A DNA stretch of 42,112 nucleotides from Chitinophagaceae bacterium. Its GTDB lineage: Bacteria > Bacteroidota > Bacteroidia > Chitinophagales > Chitinophagaceae. Below, piece after piece: positions 36,730 through 42,112 of this stretch; position 1 is the first letter of the stretch; every line of letters starts with the position of its first letter. The notes under the pieces were generated by a model. The model saw only the letters and a list, made by a program, of their open reading frames with translations. It did no database searches and was not told the origin of the DNA. The DNA is taken from NCBI GenBank assembly GCA_027486695.1, contig JAIXOS010000351.1, positions 1 to 42,112 of the forward strand, given 5' to 3'. Position numbers and translations under genes: made by a program.

Positions 36730-37968
36730 ATGAAAATCAATCCTCTTCGTTTACAACAGCATTTTGAAGCCATGAGCCTGATTGGCAAAATTGGCGATAC
36801 CGGCACTTGCCGTCCTGCCCATAGTAGCCTTGAAAAAGAAGCTTTTTTGTTGGCCGCTTCATGGATGCAAGCCGCCGGAATGACGACTCGTATAGATGAT
36901 TTTGGCAACTTAATTGGCCGGCTAGAAGGCAGTCAACCACATTTGCCCGTACTGATGATGGGCTCGCATCTAGATTCGCAACCCTATGGCGGCAGATTTG
37001 ATGGTGTAGCGGGCGTTTTGTGCGCAATCGAAGTAGTAACTACCTTGACGGAAAACAACATTGTTCCTACCCGACCTATTGAGGTGATATCCTTTGCCGA
37101 CGAAGAAGGATGGCGTTTTAACAAGGGACTGTTTGGTAGCAGAGGGATTTTGGGCAAACTTGAAGCCGGCGAACTGCAACGCACCGATAAAGACGGTATT
37201 TCGCGCGAACAGGCACTGCTCGATTTTGGCTGCAACATCAGTAATTTTAAAGCAAGTGAATACGCCAACGGAAGCATTTTTTGTTTTTTGGAACTGCATA
37301 TAGAACAAGGTCCCGTGCTCGACATTGCCAATAAACCTATTGGTGTAGTATCGGGCATTTCCGGGCCACTTTGGCAAACCCTAACCTTAAAAGGCATGGC
37401 CGGTCATGCCGGAAGTGTACCAATGGCCATTAGAAACGACGCATTGGTGGGTGCCGCTGAAGTCATCATAGCCCTGAACGAAATTGCCACCCAAATACCC
37501 GGTGCCCCTACAGTAGGTACCGTAGGCACCTTGCAGGTATTTCCCGCATCACGCAACATTATACCGGAAGAGGTTACCCTTACCCTCGATTTACGAGATA
37601 TAGATTTGGAACGTCGCAATAAATACGAAAATCAACTATTGCAAGCAATAAACCGCATTGCCGAAAAACATGGTTTAACCTACACTTTAACCGAAGACAC
37701 GAACAGCGAACCACGTTACTGCGCTACTTGGATAAAAGAAATCATTCACGAACAATGCCAATTGCTACAATTAGATGCTCCGGAACTAATGAGCGGTCCT
37801 TTTCACGATTCCCTTCCGCTTTCGTATGTGTGCGATTATGGGATGATTTTTATTCGCAGTAAAGATGGCATTAGCCACAACCCTTTAGAATATTCTTCGT
37901 ACGAAGACTTAGCTATTGGCTGCAATGTATTACTAGGAACAGTAAATACTATTTTAAACAAACAATAA
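36730..37968 (+). CDS. M20-family Zn-dependent amidohydrolase (N-carbamoyl-amino-acid / beta-ureidopropionase / ureidoglycolate amidohydrolase-like)
   Basis: MMGSHLDSQPYGGRFDGVAGVLCAIEVV, FADEEGWRFNKGLFGSRGILG, ELHIEQGPVLD, MAGHAGSVPMAIRNDAL, SGPFHDSLPLSYVCDYGMIFIRSKDGISHNPLEYS. Confidence 0.88.
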   Translation: MKINPLRLQQHFEAMSLIGKIGDTGTCRPAHSSLEKEAFLLAASWMQAAGMTTRIDDFGNLIGRLEGSQPHLPVLMMGSHLDSQPYGGRFDGVAGVLCAIEVVTTLTENNIVPTRPIEVISFADEEGWRFNKGLFGSRGILGKLEAGELQRTDKDGISREQALLDFGCNISNFKASEYANGSIFCFLELHIEQGPVLDIANKPIGVVSGISGPLWQTLTLKGMAGHAGSVPMAIRNDALVGAAEVIIALNEIATQIPGAPTVGTVGTLQVFPASRNIIPEEVTLTLDLRDIDLERRNKYENQLLQAINRIAEKHGLTYTLTEDTNSEPRYCATWIKEIIHEQCQLLQLDAPELMSGPFHDSLPLSYVCDYGMIFIRSKDGISHNPLEYSSYEDLAIGCNVLLGTVNTILNKQ

Positions 37969-38055
37969 ATATTGTTTAAAAAATGACTATCAATGTTTTT
38001 GGCTAGTAAATAGCCTTTAAAAAGAGAATTACGTTTGTTTGGGTTTATAGTTTAG

Positions 38056-38092
38056 CAGGTTTTTTCTTCATTGAAAGAACCTGTTTTTTTTT
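38056..38092 (+). terminator. Rho-independent terminator closing the pyrimidine operon
   Basis: CAGGTTTTTTC-ttcatt-GAAAGAACCTG (one G-U) followed by a run of Ts. Confidence 0.85.
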
Positions 38093-38227
38093 ATAACTTA
38101 TACAACGGGAGCAGTAGCCCAAAAATGTTGTGTACAACAAATCGTTGTCAATATTTATGAATAGAGCGTGTAATTAATAGATGCAATGGTTCTATTTTGA
38201 AAATTTCATTCATTGAGCACCAAAACA

Positions 38228-38260
38228 AAAAAGGACTTCTCTTGTCGGGAAGTCCTTTTT
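38228..38260. terminator. Terminator for rpsP, bidirectional
   Basis: AAAAAGGACTTC-tcttgtcgg-GAAGTCCTTTTT, 29 bp beyond the rpsP stop. Confidence 0.88.
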
Positions 38261-38288
38261 GTGAATGCTATAAATACTTTTGTATGTA

Positions 38289-38747
38289 TTATGCTTCTTC
38301 TGTTGCAGTAGGTGCAGCGGGTTCAACGGCTGTTTCTACCTTACGGTAAACCGGTTGAATACGTTTGGCACGTTGTGCTTTTTTGTGCTCTTCGTTTTTG
38401 CGAGCAATTTGTACTTCATGTTCTTCGTGCCAAGCTTGGAATTTTACCATTGCTGTTGCATCATCGAACAAACCAAGTTTTACACCACGCAATAAGTGTT
38501 TTAAATACAATACACCTTTGAACGACAAAATTCGACGAACCGTATCGGTTGGTTGCGCTCCTTTGTGAAGCCATTCCAAGGCTTTTTGACGGTCTAACTG
38601 AATGGTGGCTGGTACTGTTAATGGATTGTAAGTACCAATTTTTTGGATGAATTTACCATCACGGGGTGCACGGGCATCGGCCACTACAATGAAGTAGAAT
38701 GGGCGTTTTTTACTGCCGTGGCGTTGTAATCGCATTTTTACTGCCAT
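38289..38747 (-). CDS. rpsP: 30S ribosomal protein S16 with ~65-aa charged C-terminal extension
   Basis: [43 protein letters not shown]...[16 protein letters not shown]; extension ends [17 protein letters not shown]. Confidence 0.96.
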   Translation of the reverse strand: MAVKMRLQRHGSKKRPFYFIVVADARAPRDGKFIQKIGTYNPLTVPATIQLDRQKALEWLHKGAQPTDTVRRILSFKGVLYLKHLLRGVKLGLFDDATAMVKFQAWHEEHEVQIARKNEEHKKAQRAKRIQPVYRKVETAVEPAAPTATEEA

Positions 38748-38802
38748 GTTAAATAGACATTTAGCGGCGTTAATAAATAAGGTTTATAAAAAAATAAGAA
38801 TG

Positions 38803-38833
38803 CAAATTTAGTTAAGTGCTATCTATTTTCCAA
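38803..38833 (-). promoter_or_regulatory. Bacteroidota-type promoter of rpsP
   Basis: Minus strand reads TTGG-N19-TAAATTTG, close to the TTTG-N19-21-TAnnTTTG consensus. Confidence 0.7.
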
Positions 38834-38901
38834 GTTTGTGGAAGAATGTTTCGCTTATCAACAACAAATTAACACTTTTATAAGCCGACCGAAGTGATTG
38901 C

Positions 38902-39018
38902 AGCCCAAATACTACACCCGATTGGCGTGAATACCCCGCTGAGGGTTGGAAGCGTGGGCTTTTGTGGCGGAGTAGCAACAGAAAGCGGGACCACAGTTGC
39001 AACAATGGATCTACAGCC
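38902..39018. repeat. Structured intergenic element, copy B
   Basis: AGCCCaaatactacaCCCGATTGgcGtGaATACCCCGC...GGCGGAGTAgcaacagAAAGCGGGACCACAGTTG; ordered blocks shared with 21403-21513. Confidence 0.7.
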
Positions 39019-39108
39019 CGTGTTCTAATCAACAAAAAATAATGATTAACAGCTGCCGCTTGGCGAGTAGGTGTACACTTTATACGCAATGTTGTTTATA
39101 TTCGTGGT

Positions 39109-40374
39109 ATGACCGAAGTTACCACTATCGTATTGATATTGCTCACCCTTATATTAATTGGCTTTTTTGCCGGATATGAAATTGCTTTTATCAGTGCCAA
39201 CCGCCTGAGTATAGAGCTGAAAAAAAAGCAGGGCAAAAGCAGCGGCCTTATTTTGGCGCGCTTCATGGAATATCCTGCCAAATTCATTGGTACTTGTTTA
39301 ATTGGTTTGAATATTTTTTTGGTCATCTATGGCTTGCTGTTCGACCAACTTTTAGAAGAAACTTTTTGGAAACGATTTAGCTTTAGCATCGACAACCCGT
39401 CGTTAAGACTAATTATTGACACTTTTTTATCGGCAATGGTGGTGCTTATTTTTGGAGAGTTTTTACCCAAAGCCATTTTTAGAGCCAAGCACGATCAATT
39501 ACTGTTTTTATTTGCTCGTGTAGCAAGTTTTTTTGATCATATCTTTCAACCTTTTGCCGTTTTTTTTGTGAATGTGGCACAGTGGATAGTCAAATATTTA
39601 TTCAATGTTCGCTTATCCGACAAAAGCAATGCTTTTAATAAGGTGGATTTGGAACATTTTTTTCAGCAAACAAAAGAACAAGACGAAGACAATCAAGAAT
39701 TGAATACCGAATTGTTTGAAAATGCCTTGAGTTTGCCATTGATTAAAATAAGAAGCTGTTTGGTGCCACGTACCGAAATTGAAGGATTAAACATTACGGC
39801 AAGCGTAGAGGAAGCGCGTCAGCTATTCATCAGCACACAGTTGAGTAAGTTGATTGTGTACAACGATAGCATTGATGCTATTGAGGGCTATATTCATCAA
39901 TTGGATTTGTTTAAAAAACCGGCTAGTATTAAAGACATTTTATTGCCTATTCCGGTGGTGCCGGAAAGTATGAGCGCTACAGATTTGCTGAACAAATTCA
40001 CCAAATTGGGTAAAAGTATTGCTTGGGTGGTGGACGAATTTGGCGGCACTTCGGGCATTATTACGATGGAAGATGTTTTGGAAGAAATTTTTGGAGAAAT
40101 TCATGACGAATACGATACAGAAGAGTTTGTAGACAAACAAATAGCAGAGGACGAATTTATATTTAGTGGTCGTTTGGAATTGGACTACCTAAATGAAAAA
40201 TACGATTTAGAATTTCCTGAAAAATCGTCCGAAACACTTAGCGGCTATATCATTAACGAATTTGAAACGATTCCAAAGCAAAAAGACAAAATCATTATCA
40301 ACAATTATCAATTTGATATCTTGAATGTGAGCGATACGCGTATAGAGATGGTAAAAATGAAGGTATTGCGATAG
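39109..40374 (+). CDS. CNNM/CorC-type (DUF21 + CBS pair + CorC_HlyC) membrane protein, hemolysin-family
   Basis: N-terminal TM region (LILIGFFAGYEIAFISANRLSIELKK), CBS region, AWVVDEFGGTSGIITMEDVLEEIFGEIHDEYD, then a C-terminal transporter-associated domain. Confidence 0.9.
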   Translation: MTEVTTIVLILLTLILIGFFAGYEIAFISANRLSIELKKKQGKSSGLILARFMEYPAKFIGTCLIGLNIFLVIYGLLFDQLLEETFWKRFSFSIDNPSLRLIIDTFLSAMVVLIFGEFLPKAIFRAKHDQLLFLFARVASFFDHIFQPFAVFFVNVAQWIVKYLFNVRLSDKSNAFNKVDLEHFFQQTKEQDEDNQELNTELFENALSLPLIKIRSCLVPRTEIEGLNITASVEEARQLFISTQLSKLIVYNDSIDAIEGYIHQLDLFKKPASIKDILLPIPVVPESMSATDLLNKFTKLGKSIAWVVDEFGGTSGIITMEDVLEEIFGEIHDEYDTEEFVDKQIAEDEFIFSGRLELDYLNEKYDLEFPEKSSETLSGYIINEFETIPKQKDKIIINNYQFDILNVSDTRIEMVKMKVLR

Positions 40375-40481
40375 CGTGCGTTTCGTCGTATTCTCCAAAT
40401 GGAGCGGCGCTATACCTTGATTGGAGCATTTAAATTGCCACGCAGCTTACCAAGTGTCAATGAACACTTACCTATCCCCTT

Positions 40482-41513
40482 TTATTTTTTATAATATTGA
40501 TTGGGTGCCATTTTAAAAATTCGGCTCCTTTGGTATTGTGTTAAAGCTTCGGCATCTTTTGCGTGGTTTTCTATCCATGTTTGAAAAGCGGTGGTACTAT
40601 TTGCGGCACCAAATAGCCATTGGTTGTACGCTTCAAACAAACCTTCTTTCAAAAAAAACTGGTGCAAATTAAATATGTACCAAGGCCAAGTAGAGTGGGT
40701 GTTGGTCTGAAAATAATCAAGAATACACCTCGTGCGTATAGCCGTAAGCGATTCGGGGGTTAGCCCATTTTTGCTTAGTTCTACCGATTTTGACCAAAGT
40801 GTTGCTATTGCTTTTTCGAAAGGAGTGGTTTTTTTATCGTTTATCCATTTAGCAAAATCGGTGTTTAGGTACAATTTCTTATATGCATCTAACATAAGCG
40901 ACTTTATGGTGGCGGTACGTTTGGTGTAGCTTTCTAGGTTTACAAAAACTTCGCCATACATAATTACCCAAAACAGCTGATTGGTTTGGGTATAATAGTT
41001 GGCTGCATAAAAATAGTTACCGCTATAGTTTGCATCCGTTTTAATGCCTTGTTCCCATTCATTTATTGCGGCTGTCAAATCTTTTTCTTCAGCTAGCACC
41101 TCGCCATATTCGCAATGCAACACACCACTTTCCGGAAATTTACTGAGTGCTTTTTTATATACTTTTTTGGTATTGTGCGCATCGGCAATGCCCTTGTATG
41201 CAAGTGCTAATATTTGAAAAGTAGTAACATCGGCTGCGGGTTGCTCGGTAAGGTATTTTCCTAGTTCGATAGACTTAGCAAAATCTCGTTTTAAAAAACT
41301 TAAAAAAGCCAAATCTTTTAAATATTCGGTATTGGTAGGTTCTTTTTCTATTAATTTACCGAATATCAGCGTTGCATTGTCGTAATCGCCCTGATTCATA
41401 AAGCTTTTGGCTTTTGCATGCATTTCAGATGCGGTTTGTGCCCATCCATACTGAAAAGTACTAACAGCTAGCACTACAATTACAACAACAATTTTACGCA
41501 TAAACAGGTGCAT
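40482..41513 (-). CDS. Secreted/periplasmic TPR-repeat protein
   Basis: Signal peptide-like N-terminus MRKIVVVIVVLAVSTFQYGWAQ; TPR-like AKSFMNQGDYDNATLIFGKLIEKEPTNTEYLKDLAFLSFLKRDFAKSIELGKYL. Confidence 0.75.
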   Translation of the reverse strand: MHLFMRKIVVVIVVLAVSTFQYGWAQTASEMHAKAKSFMNQGDYDNATLIFGKLIEKEPTNTEYLKDLAFLSFLKRDFAKSIELGKYLTEQPAADVTTFQILALAYKGIADAHNTKKVYKKALSKFPESGVLHCEYGEVLAEEKDLTAAINEWEQGIKTDANYSGNYFYAANYYTQTNQLFWVIMYGEVFVNLESYTKRTATIKSLMLDAYKKLYLNTDFAKWINDKKTTPFEKAIATLWSKSVELSKNGLTPESLTAIRTRCILDYFQTNTHSTWPWYIFNLHQFFLKEGLFEAYNQWLFGAANSTTAFQTWIENHAKDAEALTQYQRSRIFKMAPNQYYKK

Positions 41514-42112
41514 TAATAAATGAGGTGGGTCAGCAAACCATCTCTCAATTTAGGTTCAAACCAAGTACTTTTTGGAGGCATTACATTGCCGCTGTCGGCA
41601 ATATCAAACAATTGATCTATGGTTACCGGATATAAGCTAAACGCTACGGCCATTTCGCCACTGTTCACTCTTTCTTCCAAAGCCTGTAATCCTCTAATAC
41701 CGCCCACAAAATCAATGCGCTTATCGGTACGCTGATCGGTGATACCTAAAATGGGATCTAAAATATTATTGGAAAGAATGGTTACATCCAAAATGCCAAT
41801 TGGATCAGTAGTATAGGTATTTTCTTTTGCTGTTAACTGGTACCAAGTATTGTTTAGGTACATGCCAAACTGATGTAAGTTTTTGGGCTTTAACGGCTCG
41901 GAACCTAATTTTTGAACATCGAAAGCGTGTGCTATTTTTTCTATAAAGGCTTCTTCGGTGAGGCCATTCAAATCTTTTACCACCCGGTTGTAATCCATGA
42001 TATACAATTGGTTAGATGGAAAAAGGGTGGTTAAAAAATAATTGCTTGCTTCAGTAGCTTTGGTACCTAAGGCTTTACGCACTTTTGCCGCCGATGCAGC
42101 TCGGTGGTGGCC
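41513..42112 (-). CDS. DUF1015-like protein, C-terminal part; gene runs off the right edge
   Basis: The minus-strand reading frame continues to the window edge as GHHRAASAAKVRKALG (the ORF-track start at 42082 is an internal GTG). C-terminal PPKSTWFEPKLRDGLLTHLI. Confidence 0.72.
   Translation of the reverse strand, partial: GHHRAASAAKVRKALGTKATEASNYFLTTLFPSNQLYIMDYNRVVKDLNGLTEEAFIEKIAHAFDVQKLGSEPLKPKNLHQFGMYLNNTWYQLTAKENTYTTDPIGILDVTILSNNILDPILGITDQRTDKRIDFVGGIRGLQALEERVNSGEMAVAFSLYPVTIDQLFDIADSGNVMPPKSTWFEPKLRDGLLTHLIY

Overview
AT-rich Bacteroidota-type DNA (Chitinophagaceae-like by gene style). I infer this from a T9SS-type C-terminal domain, a TTGG-N19-TAAATTTG promoter, an extended S16 protein and a fused E1 alpha/beta. 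The dominant feature is a nucleobase-catabolism island at about 13.5-38.0 kb. Its purine arm contains guanine deaminase, XdhC/B/A, membrane PuuD-type urate oxidase with a CxxCH domain, HIU hydrolase, OHCU decarboxylase, allantoinase, allantoate amidohydrolase and the ureidoglycine aminohydrolase cupin. Its reductive pyrimidine arm contains PreT/PreA, dihydropyrimidinase, nitrilase-type beta-ureidopropionase, class III aminotransferase, methylmalonate-semialdehyde dehydrogenase and an NCS1 transporter. An Lrp/AsnC regulator sits between the arms. Points most worth a second look: (i) an HpcH/citrate-lyase/malate-synthase-like protein next to the HIU hydrolase/OHCU decarboxylase pair, which is a candidate for the missing glyoxylate/ureide end step; (ii) a second M20 amidohydrolase in the pyrimidine operon; (iii) a stand-alone N-terminal half of CarB with its own terminator; (iv) an exact 21-bp-period G-tract array at 80-232; (v) two copies of a structured intergenic element; (vi) a second dispersed intergenic repeat; (vii) shared palindromic/A-T motifs upstream of guaD, allB/puuD and lrp/mmsA that suggest one regulon. 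Flanking genes include a giant secreted heparinase II/III-like protein, fused 2-oxoacid dehydrogenase E1, a GAF histidine kinase, a Bcp peroxiredoxin, rpsP, a CNNM/CorC-like protein, a TPR protein and a DUF1015-like partial gene. All family calls come from reading motifs by eye. No database search was possible.
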